Below are positions 1 to 8,564 of a stretch of 64,000 nt of DNA, piece by piece. Position numbers and translations under genes: made by a program. Numbering within the stretch: position 1 is the first letter of the stretch; each line of letters opens with the position of its first letter. Origin of the DNA: an uncultured Collinsella sp. Lineage in GTDB: Bacteria; Actinomycetota; Coriobacteriia; Coriobacteriales; Coriobacteriaceae. The DNA lies in the NCBI GenBank assembly GCA_958403205.1, contig CATXWM010000001.1, forward strand, positions 1-64,000, read 5' to 3'. Under the pieces are notes generated by a model. The model had not been told where the DNA came from, ran no database searches, and saw only the letters and a list, made by a program, of their open reading frames with translations.

Positions 1-35
1 CATTCGGCGAGATGCGTTTGCGAAAGTGGTCAATT

Positions 36-146
36 TTAGATTAGCGCTAACATCGTCACGGCCTCGCCCGTTTCCGCGTCGAGCGCGCAGACGGTGGTGG
101 ACCTGAGGTGTACGTCCATTCCGAAGGCGGTAGAATATCTAGGCAC
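36..146 (-). pseudogene. IS110-family transposase, N-terminal remnant
   Basis: A 36-codon reading frame starts with GTG behind a GGGAGG ribosome binding site. It encodes a segment containing FGMDVHLRSTTVCALDAETG. This looks like the first strand of the RuvC-like DEDD domain of IS110-type transposases, where the D of the GxDVH motif is the first catalytic acid. The frame ends at TAA after about 36 residues, whereas the family is usually 300 to 420 residues, so only the start of the gene with its own RBS survives. The window begins 35 bases further on and no homologous continuation is visible there. The family call rests on one short motif and is moderate. Confidence 0.5.
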
Positions 147-312
147 GGGAGCCTCCCAACCTCGTTGCGGCGCGGCTGCGCCTCTGGCACTTCAACAACA
201 TTGTCGCAGCCCCGACCCGCGGTCACGAGCGGGGGCTCCTGTCGTTTCCGTGCCCCTGGATTGGGTCATAGTGTCTGACTTATGCTCAACCTGCGGCGCC
301 ATTTTTCTTGAA

Positions 313-420
313 GGCACTTTGCTCGCTCTGGCGGGCTTTCGCTGTCCGTCCTCTATCTGCGGTGTTGCCCTGGTTGGCACTTAGGGACGGTCCTTTTCTG
401 CCGGCACTTGGGGACAGTCC
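313..420. repeat. Dispersed repeat, copy 1 (partner at 45539-45691)
   Basis: Positions 313-346 match 45539-45572 with one mismatch in 34 bases. Positions 376-420 match 45647-45691 with about four mismatches, and both of these contain a CTTGGGGAC(A/G)GTCC motif. Both copies are intergenic and lie upstream of a gene start. No transposase or coding sequence is recognisable within them. The rest of the 1-547 gap (147-312 and 421-530) holds nothing I can identify. Confidence 0.7.
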
Positions 421-547
421 TAGTCGTTGGGGGTCTACCGACGCATTGGGGGTTTGCGCCTTCCATGCATGACAGTCGTCTCTTTTATGTTTCCTTTAGC
501 CGTTGCTGCCTAGGATGGGGGTTAGTCGGTAGGAAGGGAGCGTCTAT

Positions 548-2116
548 ATGGACGACGCGAGCGAGCGTTCAATCGAAGAGGACATGCTCGATCAGTTCAA
601 TTACTTTGATGATGAGGACGAGGAGCTGATCGACCGTCGCGAGCCAGCGCCGCTTGATTCCTTTGATCTGGTCGATGAAGAGACTGATGAGGTTGAGGAC
701 GAATCAACGGAGCCCCCACAGCCTTCGCGCCTTGACTCGCTGCTTTCGAGAGCCCCCATGCACCACGGCGTTCGTGCCGGCGCGCTCCATATGAAAACTG
801 ACTGGCACCAGATCGTGACGGCAGGCGATGAGCTTGCCGTCGATGCGCCGCTCACCGATAAATCATCCATCATCTGCCGCACCGGCATGCTTATGCTGGC
901 AAGCGGAACGGGTGCCTGGCGCGTGCGCGATACCATGAATCGTGTTGCCGCCGTACTCGGTGTCACCATCCACGTTGACTTAAGTCTTCTGTCGTTTGAG
1001 TGCACCTGCATCGAAGATGGCCACTGCTTTAACGAGGTTGTCAGCCTGCCCACAACGGGCGTCAATACCCATCGCATTTGGATGATGGAGAGCTTCTTAA
1101 AGGAAATCGAGACGTATGGGCGCCGGTTTACCGTGCACGAATACCACGAGATGCTCAAGACCGTTGAGAGTTCAAAACCTGATTACGCGCCTTGGCAACA
1201 GGGCCTTGCGGCGGCCTGCGCCTGTGGCGCCTTTGTCTTTTTACTTGGTGGCGGTCCTATTGAGATGGCATGCGCGTTCGTGGGCGCGGGTGTCGGCAAC
1301 TTTGCCCGCTCCCATATTCTCAAGCAAGGCCTTGGTCAGTTCAGCGCGCTGACGACCGGCGTTGCGCTCGCTTGCGTTTCGTATCTGCTGGCATTGCTCG
1401 GCCTTGGCCAGGTCATACCGGGGGCAATGTCGCACCAAGAAGGCTATATCGGCGCCATGCTCTTTGTGATTCCCGGCTTTCCGCTCATTACGGCGGGCCT
1501 CGACATCGCCAAGCTCGACATGCGAAGCGGTATCGAGCGCCTTTCATATGCCGTATCGATTATTGTGATGGCGACGCTCGTAGGTTGGATGGTTGCCGAG
1601 TGTGTTGGCCTGGCGCCGGACGACTTTGCCCCACTGGGCCTTTCGCCGCTTGCCCTTACGCTCCTGCGCGTGGTGATGAGCTTCGTTGGCGTATTCGGCT
1701 TCTCGGTTATGTTCAACAGCCCGGTAAAGATGGCCGCGGCAGCTGGGTTGATCGGCGCCGTGTCCAATACCCTGCGTCTGACCCTTGTCGATGCGCCGAC
1801 GATGATTCCCTTCCTGGGCCTCAGCACGGGAATGCCTCCCGAGGCAGCAGCGTTTATCGGCGCGCTGGTATCGGGTCTGCTGGCAAGCTTGGCCGAAGTC
1901 AAGCTCACCTACCCGCGCATCGCCCTCACGGTGCCTTCGATTGTCATTATGGTGCCCGGTCTGTATCTCTATCGCTCTATGTATTACATGTGCACCTTCG
2001 ACACAGTCAATATGCTCGGCTGGTTTGTGCGCGCAGTGCTCATCGTGGCGTTTTTGCCCGTTGGCCTGGGTGTGGCGCGTACGCTCACCGACCCTCGCTG
2101 GCGCCACACCAGCTAA
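548..2116 (+). CDS. ThrE-family threonine/serine exporter-like membrane protein
   Basis: This 522-residue protein fits the ThrE exporter family, which moves threonine and serine out across the cytoplasmic membrane. The first 80 or so residues are strongly acidic and should be cytoplasmic. Residues about 100-200 form a soluble ThrE-type domain. The rest alternates hydrophobic helices with short loops, about ten membrane spans in two blocks, as in proteins that join a ThrE domain (DUF1212) to a ThrE_2 domain (DUF3815). The ATG follows a GGAAGGGAG ribosome binding site. The gene stands alone, and a CCTGTCCC-type hairpin begins directly after its stop codon. Substrate is inferred from the family only. 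Confidence 0.8.
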   Translation: MDDASERSIEEDMLDQFNYFDDEDEELIDRREPAPLDSFDLVDEETDEVEDESTEPPQPSRLDSLLSRAPMHHGVRAGALHMKTDWHQIVTAGDELAVDAPLTDKSSIICRTGMLMLASGTGAWRVRDTMNRVAAVLGVTIHVDLSLLSFECTCIEDGHCFNEVVSLPTTGVNTHRIWMMESFLKEIETYGRRFTVHEYHEMLKTVESSKPDYAPWQQGLAAACACGAFVFLLGGGPIEMACAFVGAGVGNFARSHILKQGLGQFSALTTGVALACVSYLLALLGLGQVIPGAMSHQEGYIGAMLFVIPGFPLITAGLDIAKLDMRSGIERLSYAVSIIVMATLVGWMVAECVGLAPDDFAPLGLSPLALTLLRVVMSFVGVFGFSVMFNSPVKMAAAAGLIGAVSNTLRLTLVDAPTMIPFLGLSTGMPPEAAAFIGALVSGLLASLAEVKLTYPRIALTVPSIVIMVPGLYLYRSMYYMCTFDTVNMLGWFVRAVLIVAFLPVGLGVARTLTDPRWRHTS

Positions 2117-2149
2117 TTGGTGCAAGGGGGACAGGTTACTTTGCACCAA
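2117..2149. repeat. Hairpin with CCTGTCCC-type loop, copy 1
   Basis: A 9-base inverted repeat (TTGGTGCAA / TTGCACCAA) encloses the loop GGGGGACAGGTTACT. The complement of the loop contains CCTGTCCCC, also found in the hairpins at 34920-34956 and 37992-38034. It abuts the stop codon of the ThrE-like gene but has no T-tract, so it is not a standard terminator. Confidence 0.65.
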
Positions 2150-2152
2150 ATG

Positions 2153-2219
2153 AGTTGCGGTGAAATAGGGACTGAATTGTTGCTTAAAGGGTCAAAACAG
2201 TCCGTATTCCACCGCAACT
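2153..2219. repeat. AGTTGCGGTGGAATA palindrome, copy 1 (partner at 49522-49588)
   Basis: Arms 2153-2174 and 2198-2219 are inverted repeats of 22 bases with two mismatches. The outer 15 bases match the copy at 49522-49588. The inner 7 bases differ between the copies but pair within each. Both copies end in CCGCAACTTAT. It lies in the 313-base gap between two genes and no protein is encoded. Confidence 0.7.
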
Positions 2220-2335
2220 TATGGGGTCGGGGGATTATTGGTGCCCTGCATCTTCATAAACTCAACGCTTACGAAGCGCAGCCCTTTCATGCTAGGCTGG
2301 TTTCACCACATAAGTAGTCGCAGACGCACGTACCA

Positions 2336-2385
2336 CGGGCGGGCGAGATGAAGTCCCAACAGCTCCATCTTGCCCGCCCGTTTTT
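2336..2385 (+). terminator. Rho-independent terminator or attenuator hairpin
   Basis: A 15-base stem (2336-2350 with 2366-2380, one G.T pair) is followed by five T residues. It lies 45 bases before the start of the next gene and 220 bases after the previous one. It could therefore end leaky transcription from the ThrE-like gene or act as an attenuator for the gene at 2430. No riboswitch aptamer was recognised upstream. Confidence 0.7.
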
Positions 2386-2429
2386 GTTGCGTGGTGCCGC
2401 GTCGTAACACAGAAAGGATTTTGCCCTTC

Positions 2430-2978
2430 ATGCCTATCAACAAACGAGAGAGCCTGCTGTTCACCTTTATCATGTGCTTTTGCATGGTGCTCTGGATGAG
2501 CATCTACAACGTTGCCCTGCAGCACGGGGCCATCAACGGCGAGGTCGTTGCCGCTGCGTGGCTCGGCTTCCCCGTTGCCTACATTTTTGCCATGTGCTGC
2601 GACTGGTTCGTCGCCAGCCCGCTCGCCAAGGGTTTCGCCTTTAAGTACTTGGTCACGCCGGGCAAGAGCTCGCCACTTGCCATGACGCTCGCCGTCAGCT
2701 CCTGCATGGTCGTTCCCATGGTCATCATCATGTCGCTGTACGGTGCCTGCGAGGGTCTGACGCACATGCCCGGCGGCATCCTTGCGAACCTGTATTCCGT
2801 GCCCGCGATCTGGATGATCAACATCCCGCATAATTTTGTGATGGCGCTGCCGTGGAACCTTTTGGTAGCCGGTCCGATTTCCCACTTCGTCTTCCGTCGC
2901 GCCTTCCCTGTGGGGACGGTTTTCGAGGAGGAGCATGCCGAGCTCTTGGAGCAGGCTATGGCTCCTGAGTGCGAGTAG
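2430..2978 (+). CDS. DUF2798-like small integral membrane protein
   Basis: This 182-residue protein has four hydrophobic stretches, at roughly residues 8-28, 38-60, 75-100 and 118-150. Paired helices of this kind and an asparagine-containing first span are typical of DUF2798 proteins, which have no known function. I chose the ATG at 2430 because AGAAAGG precedes it and the hydrophobic region starts at once. A longer version from about 2370 would add 20 unlikely residues. The C-terminus is short and acidic. The gene is alone, with a terminator-type hairpin shortly before it and another after it. The family call is from composition and general resemblance. Confidence 0.65.
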   Translation: MPINKRESLLFTFIMCFCMVLWMSIYNVALQHGAINGEVVAAAWLGFPVAYIFAMCCDWFVASPLAKGFAFKYLVTPGKSSPLAMTLAVSSCMVVPMVIIMSLYGACEGLTHMPGGILANLYSVPAIWMINIPHNFVMALPWNLLVAGPISHFVFRRAFPVGTVFEEEHAELLEQAMAPECE

Positions 2979-3144
2979 CTCGCTTAGGGATCTGCTGAGC
3001 GCGGGCGACTTGCTTGGTTGGAGCCCTAAGCGTGGATAGCTCTCTCGGCGACATCGCGGGCGTGAGCGGTGCGCATGACCGGAGGGCCCGTGCTGCTCCG
3101 TTGCCCGACGTGCTAGCGCGCAGAACAATCTGTTGGTGCATTCG

Positions 3145-3178
3145 GCGGCTGCTGAAGCGTTTCGGCAGCCGCTTTTTA
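3145..3178 (+). terminator. Rho-independent terminator
   Basis: The stem GCGGCTGC (3145-3152) pairs with GCAGCCGC (3165-3172) and is followed by TTTTTATA. It separates the small membrane gene from the activase operon. The 165 bases before it (2979-3144) hold no recognisable gene. Confidence 0.75.
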
Positions 3179-3189
3179 TACGGAGTTTA

Positions 3190-3210
3190 AATACAACAGT
3201 CTGTTGTATT
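3190..3210. promoter_or_regulatory. Perfect palindrome, candidate TetR operator
   Basis: AATACAACA, spacer GTC and TGTTGTATT form a perfect 21-bp palindrome 50 bases before the activase start codon. Size and symmetry fit a TetR-family operator, and a TetR-type gene is the last cistron of the same operon. A weaker relative (AACAATCTGTTG) lies at about 3124-3135. Confidence 0.7.
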
Positions 3211-3259
3211 ACGTAGAGTGGTATATCTCTAGCAGGAAAAATGCGAGAGACGGAGCATT

Positions 3260-6200
3260 ATGGCGTTGCTAGTAGGACTGGACGTAGGGTCGACGACGAC
3301 CAAAGTTTACGCGATGCACGAGGATATGACCGAGGCGTGGTGGGGATATCGCCGCCACGGGGCGTGTCAGACAGCGAGCGTGCGCGCCATGCTCGGCGAG
3401 CTCGCCGAGCGCTTTCCCCATGAGTCGCTGCGCGTTGCGGTGACCGGCTCGGGTGCGCGCGATATCGCGACCGCGCTGGGCGCCTCGTACGTTCAAGAGG
3501 TGGTCGCCAACGCGCTCGCGATCAGCAGGTTCTATCCACAGACGCGCTGCGCCATCGAGCTGGGCGGCCAAGACGCCAAGATGATCTTCTTCCGCACCAA
3601 CGATAAGGGAGACATCGAGGTTGCCGACATGCGCATGAACGGCTCGTGCGCAGGCGGTACCGGTGCATTTATCGACGAGATGGCAAAGCTCATGGGGGTC
3701 GGCACCGAATCGGGCGAGTTCGAGCAGCTCGCAAGCCGGGGAACGACCGTCCACGAGGTCTCGGGCCGCTGCGGCGTGTACGCAAAGACCGATATCCAGC
3801 CGCTGCTCAACGAGGGCATTCCTACCACCGACCTGGCGCTTTCGGCGCTTCACGCGGTCGCCCGCCAAACGATCGGCGGTCTGGCCCAGGGTATCGACAT
3901 CGAGCCGCCGGTAATCTTCGAGGGCGGTACGCTCGCCTACAACCCCACGCTGGTCCGCGTGTTCCGGGAGCAACTGAATCTATCGGACGATCAGGTTATC
4001 GTCCCGCGCGATCCGCAGATCATGGTCGCGCGCGGTGCCGCCCTGTCGCTGACCGACATGTTCGCATCGTCCCAACCGATCGACCTTCCCGACGCTTTTG
4101 TCCGGCTGGATAAGCTCGAGACGGTCGCGCCCGCAAGCGGGGAGGGACGTCTTGCCCAGCCCTTTTTTGCCACACCTGCCGAGCAGGCGGATTTTACGGC
4201 ACGCCATGGCAAAGAGACGCCGGCAAAGGGTCCGGATGCGTATGCGCCCGGAGAGACGGTGCGTGTGGCGCTCGGTATCGATTCGGGGAGCACGACGACC
4301 AAGTTCGCCCTGGTCGATGAGGCGGGTGAGCTTGTCGATTCGTTCTACGCGTCTAATAACGGCAGACCGCTCGACGTCGCCCAACAGGGTCTTGTCAGCT
4401 TGAAGAACCGCTGGGAGACAGCGGGAGTCACGCTTGCGATCGATGCCGTGGGCACCACGGGATACGGCGAGGAGCTTTTCGCGCGCGCGTTCCACGCCGA
4501 CTACCATACGGTCGAGACGGTCGCGCACGCCCGCGCCGCGTGCGCATGCGTTCCCGATGCGACCTTCGTGCTCGACATCGGCGGACAGGATATGAAGGCC
4601 ATCTGGCTCAACCACGGCGTGCTGACCGATATCGTCGTCAACGAGGCGTGCTCTGCGGGCTGCGGCTCGTTCCTCGAGGGTTTTGCCAAAAACCTCGGAA
4701 TAGCCGTTGAGGATATCGCGACCGAGGCATTTTCGTCCAAAGCCCCCGCCGTTCTCGGCAGCCGCTGCACGGTGTTCATGAACAGCAGCGTCGTTTCCGA
4801 GCAGCGGCGCGGTAAGGGTCCGGGCGACATCATGGCCGGTCTCTGCCGTTCGATTATCGAGAACGTGTTCACCAAGGTCATTCGCGTTTCAAATCTCAAC
4901 CGTCTGGGCGACAAAGTCGTCGTCCAGGGCGGCACGTTCCGAAACGACGCGGTGCTGCGCGCATTCGAGCAGTATCTGGGCAAACCCGTCACGCGTGCGC
5001 CCCACCCGGGGCTGATGGGCGCTATCGGTATCGCCCTGCTCGCGCGCGAGGAATGCCGCAAGGGCGATGCCGGCACGTCGTTTATCGGGCTCGATGCCGT
5101 GGAGCGCTTCGAGCATCGCGAGTTCGGCGGCGTTACCTGCCGTCGGTGCAACAACCGCTGCCAGCGCGCGGTCGTGGCATTTGGCGACGGCTCGCTTTAC
5201 GTCACGGGCAATCGCTGCCCGCGCGGCGGCGCCATCTCATGGGATGGGCTCGTGCGCGAGGTTCCCGCGGCGGAGGAGCTGCGTCCGCAGGGTGCTTGCG
5301 AGGCACAGGCACCCGGCACGGGGCGCGACCGGACCGCGGCTGCCCCCAATCTCTTTGTCGACCGCGAGAAGCTGCTGTTCGAGTCGTACCCCACGGTTCC
5401 CGTCTGCGGGGGGCGCGATGTCACGATCGGCATTCCCCGTGTGCTCGAGTTCTGGGACACCATGCCGTTCTGGTCGACGTTCTTCAGCACGCTCGGCTTT
5501 AAGGTGCGCGTCTCGGGACGCAGCACCAAGGCGATGTACGAGCGCGGTCTGGCGCACGTCACATCCGACACCGTGTGCTTCCCGGCCAAGCTCGTCCACG
5601 GGCACATCCGCAATCTCGTCGACGCCGGCGTCGACCGCATCTTCATGCCCATCATCACGACGGTGCCCACCGAAAACACCGCCTCTACCAGCGAGTGGAT
5701 GTGCGCCGTCGTAAAGGGATACCCCTACGTGATGCGCAATTCCGATAACCCGGAGGAGCGTTTCGGCGTTCCGTTCGATACGCCGCTGTTCCACTGGTAC
5801 GACGAGGGCGACCGAAACCGCCAGCTCAAGGCGTGGTGCAAGGAGACCTTCGATATCGATGCCGACCTGGTTGCCAAGGCGACCGAGCAGGCGGACCGCG
5901 CGCAGGAGACGTTTGAGAACCAGCTGCAGCTGCGCGGCAGGCAGGTGCTCGAGAACGTGCGCGAGGACGGCGGCTACGCGGTGGTGATCGCTTCGCGCCC
6001 GTACCACAACGACCCGCTGGTCAACCACGGGCTGCCCAAGCTCTTCTCTGAGCGCGGCATCCCCGTGCTGACGCCCGATGCGGTGCCGGGGGTCTGCAAC
6101 GTCGATCTTTCCAACAGCCGCATCGACATCGTGAACAACTACCATGCGCGCATGCTGTCGTGCGCGGTCATCGTCGCATCGACGCCCGAGCTCGAGCTCG

Positions 6201-7699
6201 TGCAGATGGGCAGCTTCGGCTGCGGCCACGATGCGTATCTCACCGACGAGATCGCGCGCATGATGGGCGAGATGGGCTCCAAGGTTCCGATGATGATCAA
6301 GCTCGATGAGAGCGACGTCGCCGGTCCCATGGGCATTCGCGTGCGTTCGTTTATCGAGTCGGTCAACCGTCGTCGCGCGGAGGAGCGTGCCGAGAGCGCC
6401 CGGGTGCACGCGGTCCATCCGCTCGACGACCCGTATAAGGTCAAGTACACCAAGCGCGACCGGCACGACAAGATCGCGCTGGTCCCCAACACCTCCCATG
6501 CGTTCTGCAGGCTCATGACCGCGGCGATGCGCAATCAGGGCGTGCGCGCCGAGGCCCTTGATATCGGGCGCGAGGATGCCATCCGCCTGGGCAAACGCTA
6601 TGTGCACAACGACATCTGCTTCCCCGCGCAAATCGTGATCGGCGAGGCGCTCGCGGCACTCGAGAGCGGTAAGTACGACCCGCACGACGTCGCCGTGGTG
6701 ACTGGCAAGTATATCGGCGACTGCCGCCTGACGCACTACATGCCCCTGCTGCGCCGCGCGCTCGACGACGCGGGATACGACTATGTCCCGGTGCTCACCA
6801 ACGACGACGTCGATGCCCACAATGCGCATCCGGGCTTCAAGCTCGGCCTTGGCCCGAGCATCCAGATCGCCTACGGTCTTCCCATGATCGATGCCCTCGA
6901 GGCCATGCTTAGGCGCATCCGTCCCTACGAGCTCGAGAAGGGCGCGGCGGACGCTGCGTTCGACCGCGCGCTCGATGAGGTTATCGAGGGCATGGAGCGC
7001 TCCGGGCTGAGAGGCCAGGCGACGGGCTTCAAACGCGCGCTTGCGATCATGGACGCCGTTCCGTACGACCGCTCGAACCCGCATCCGACCGTTCTCATCG
7101 TGGGCGAGTACCTGCTCAATTTCCATCTCGGCGCCAACCACGAGATCGAGCGCTACCTCGAGGACAACGGGCTCGAGGTCATCGAGGCGCGCATGACCGA
7201 CGTGATCCGCAAGACCTATTTCTACAAGCATGCGCAGTCGCGCGAGTTCCACGTCGACCTGTCGCTGCCCGAAAAGGCCTGGTACGCCACGGCGGACAAC
7301 CTGTTCGAGCTCGCGCACGACCGTTGCGACCGCCTGGGCGCGGCGAGCCCGCTCTACGAGCCGCCGGCGCGCATGCCCGAGCTCGTGCGCGCGAGCGATA
7401 AGATCCTGCACCATACGTTCGATGCGGGCGAGGGCGTGCTGATTCCGGCGGAGATTCTCGAGCACGCCAAGCGCGGCTGCCGCAACTTCGTGATCCTGCA
7501 GCCGTTCGGGTGTCTGCCCAACCATGTCGTGGGGCGCGGGCTCATCCATGCGCTCAAGGAGCAGTATCCCACGGCGCAGTTCCTGCCGCTCGACTACGAT
7601 CCCGACGTGAGCTTCGCCAACGTGGAGAACCGTCTTCAGATGCTCATCATGAACGCCAAGGCGCAGGGGTGCGGTGAGGCGCATGGCGAGACCGCGTAA
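3260..7699 (+). CDS. Acyl-CoA dehydratase activase-type ATPase, double BadF domain plus DUF2229
   Basis: This 1479-residue protein carries two BadF/BadG/BcrA/BcrD ATPase domains followed by a long 2-hydroxyacyl-CoA dehydratase-like region. Domain 1 has GLDVGSTTTK near the start and GSCAGGTG with Cys130. Domain 2 has GIDSGSTTTK at about 337 and EACSAGCGSF with Cys464 and Cys468. A cysteine cluster (CRRCNNRC) sits at about 627, and the DUF2229 part starts near 723 with IGIPRVLEFW. In characterised activases a cysteine from each subunit holds one [4Fe-4S] cluster and ATP hydrolysis drives electron transfer to a dehydratase. Here two units are fused, so the cluster may form within one chain. The substrate of this large family is unknown. 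The ATG lies behind GACGGAG. Confidence 0.85.
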   Translation: MALLVGLDVGSTTTKVYAMHEDMTEAWWGYRRHGACQTASVRAMLGELAERFPHESLRVAVTGSGARDIATALGASYVQEVVANALAISRFYPQTRCAIELGGQDAKMIFFRTNDKGDIEVADMRMNGSCAGGTGAFIDEMAKLMGVGTESGEFEQLASRGTTVHEVSGRCGVYAKTDIQPLLNEGIPTTDLALSALHAVARQTIGGLAQGIDIEPPVIFEGGTLAYNPTLVRVFREQLNLSDDQVIVPRDPQIMVARGAALSLTDMFASSQPIDLPDAFVRLDKLETVAPASGEGRLAQPFFATPAEQADFTARHGKETPAKGPDAYAPGETVRVALGIDSGSTTTKFALVDEAGELVDSFYASNNGRPLDVAQQGLVSLKNRWETAGVTLAIDAVGTTGYGEELFARAFHADYHTVETVAHARAACACVPDATFVLDIGGQDMKAIWLNHGVLTDIVVNEACSAGCGSFLEGFAKNLGIAVEDIATEAFSSKAPAVLGSRCTVFMNSSVVSEQRRGKGPGDIMAGLCRSIIENVFTKVIRVSNLNRLGDKVVVQGGTFRNDAVLRAFEQYLGKPVTRAPHPGLMGAIGIALLAREECRKGDAGTSFIGLDAVERFEHREFGGVTCRRCNNRCQRAVVAFGDGSLYVTGNRCPRGGAISWDGLVREVPAAEELRPQGACEAQAPGTGRDRTAAAPNLFVDREKLLFESYPTVPVCGGRDVTIGIPRVLEFWDTMPFWSTFFSTLGFKVRVSGRSTKAMYERGLAHVTSDTVCFPAKLVHGHIRNLVDAGVDRIFMPIITTVPTENTASTSEWMCAVVKGYPYVMRNSDNPEERFGVPFDTPLFHWYDEGDRNRQLKAWCKETFDIDADLVAKATEQADRAQETFENQLQLRGRQVLENVREDGGYAVVIASRPYHNDPLVNHGLPKLFSERGIPVLTPDAVPGVCNVDLSNSRIDIVNNYHARMLSCAVIVASTPELELVQMGSFGCGHDAYLTDEIARMMGEMGSKVPMMIKLDESDVAGPMGIRVRSFIESVNRRRAEERAESARVHAVHPLDDPYKVKYTKRDRHDKIALVPNTSHAFCRLMTAAMRNQGVRAEALDIGREDAIRLGKRYVHNDICFPAQIVIGEALAALESGKYDPHDVAVVTGKYIGDCRLTHYMPLLRRALDDAGYDYVPVLTNDDVDAHNAHPGFKLGLGPSIQIAYGLPMIDALEAMLRRIRPYELEKGAADAAFDRALDEVIEGMERSGLRGQATGFKRALAIMDAVPYDRSNPHPTVLIVGEYLLNFHLGANHEIERYLEDNGLEVIEARMTDVIRKTYFYKHAQSREFHVDLSLPEKAWYATADNLFELAHDRCDRLGAASPLYEPPARMPELVRASDKILHHTFDAGEGVLIPAEILEHAKRGCRNFVILQPFGCLPNHVVGRGLIHALKEQYPTAQFLPLDYDPDVSFANVENRLQMLIMNAKAQGCGEAHGETA

Positions 7700-8372
7700 G
7701 GACGCCGATGCGCCCGATGCACGCACCCGTATCATCGAGGCGTTTTGGGAGCTCATCGAGAACAACAGCATCTTCGAGCTGTCGGTTGGCGAGGTGACCC
7801 GCGCCGCCCAGTGCAATCGCGGAACGTTTTACTACTATTTTCACGATTTCGATGAACTCGTCGCCATCGCCATAGCCCAGCTGCTGCAGGATAACGAGCT
7901 CATCACCGATGCCCTCTGGCCTTTTTCGAGCGAGGGCGACCTTTCGGCGTTCGACCGGCGCGACGTCCGCTGCCTGCTGCGGCGCATCGTCATCACCATG
8001 AGGGCGGGTGCCGCCGAGCAGGTCGTGCAGGGCATCCATACGATCATCATCGACCGCGTGAGAGAGATCGTCCACCCCGACGGAGAAGAGCTCAAGGCAG
8101 ATTCGAGCTTTGCGGTGGGCTTTCTGGTCTCGGGCATCATGGGCTTTGTGATGGCGGTCGGCTTTGCCCGGGAGGGCGGCGAGGAGATAGACCTCGAGCA
8201 GCTGGGGGACAGCGCGTGCGCGTACCTGAGGGCGGTCGCCATGCAGACGGTGGAAACGGTCGCGCAAGTCGAGGGCGTCGATACATCCGAGCTGCTCGAA
8301 CGCGTCTCCAAGGAGGCCGATGCCTATCGCGCATCGCGTGCGACGAGTCCCGACGTGGTGAAAGACGCCTAG
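7683..8372 (+). CDS. TetR/AcrR-family transcriptional regulator
   Basis: This 229-residue protein has a TetR-type N-terminal helix-turn-helix at residues about 10-55. The strand TRAAQCNRGTFYYYFHDFDE is the typical recognition helix and the following segment. The remaining 170 residues should be the ligand-binding and dimer domain. The ATG lies inside the end of the activase gene, with a 17-base overlap, so the two genes are translationally coupled. A GTG nine bases earlier is possible. The obvious inference is that it represses its own operon through the palindrome at 3190-3210. The inducer is unknown. Confidence 0.88.
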   Translation: MARPRKDADAPDARTRIIEAFWELIENNSIFELSVGEVTRAAQCNRGTFYYYFHDFDELVAIAIAQLLQDNELITDALWPFSSEGDLSAFDRRDVRCLLRRIVITMRAGAAEQVVQGIHTIIIDRVREIVHPDGEELKADSSFAVGFLVSGIMGFVMAVGFAREGGEEIDLEQLGDSACAYLRAVAMQTVETVAQVEGVDTSELLERVSKEADAYRASRATSPDVVKDA

Positions 8373-8504
8373 GGTTTCTCTTGCGGGGCGCCTGTCGCGC
8401 ATCGCGCGGTGAGTCCCGCGATGCGGTCATAACCTGCATTCATGTGAGCCGGGTTTATAGATATTCCTCCAGCTGTTAACATAGACAACCTGTGGGTAAA
8501 GAGA

Positions 8505-8537
8505 CAAAAGCGCCGCCGACGGGCGGGCGTTTTGATT
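8505..8537 (+). terminator. Probable terminator of the activase-TetR operon
   Basis: AAAGCGCCGCC and GGCGGGCGTTTT form a GC-rich stem with a one-base bulge, ending in TTTT. It lies 130 bases after the TetR gene and just before clpC. The pairing is imperfect. Confidence 0.45.
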
Positions 8538-8564
8538 TCGATGAACTCATGTAAGGAAACGAGC

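Noticed and set aside
2117..2317. 66-codon frame starting next to the ThrE-like gene
   Set aside because: It runs through two palindromic repeats and has no ribosome binding site or family.
5237..7816. 859-codon minus-strand frame antisense to the activase gene
   Set aside because: Same cause as above; the plus-strand gene has clear domains and motifs.
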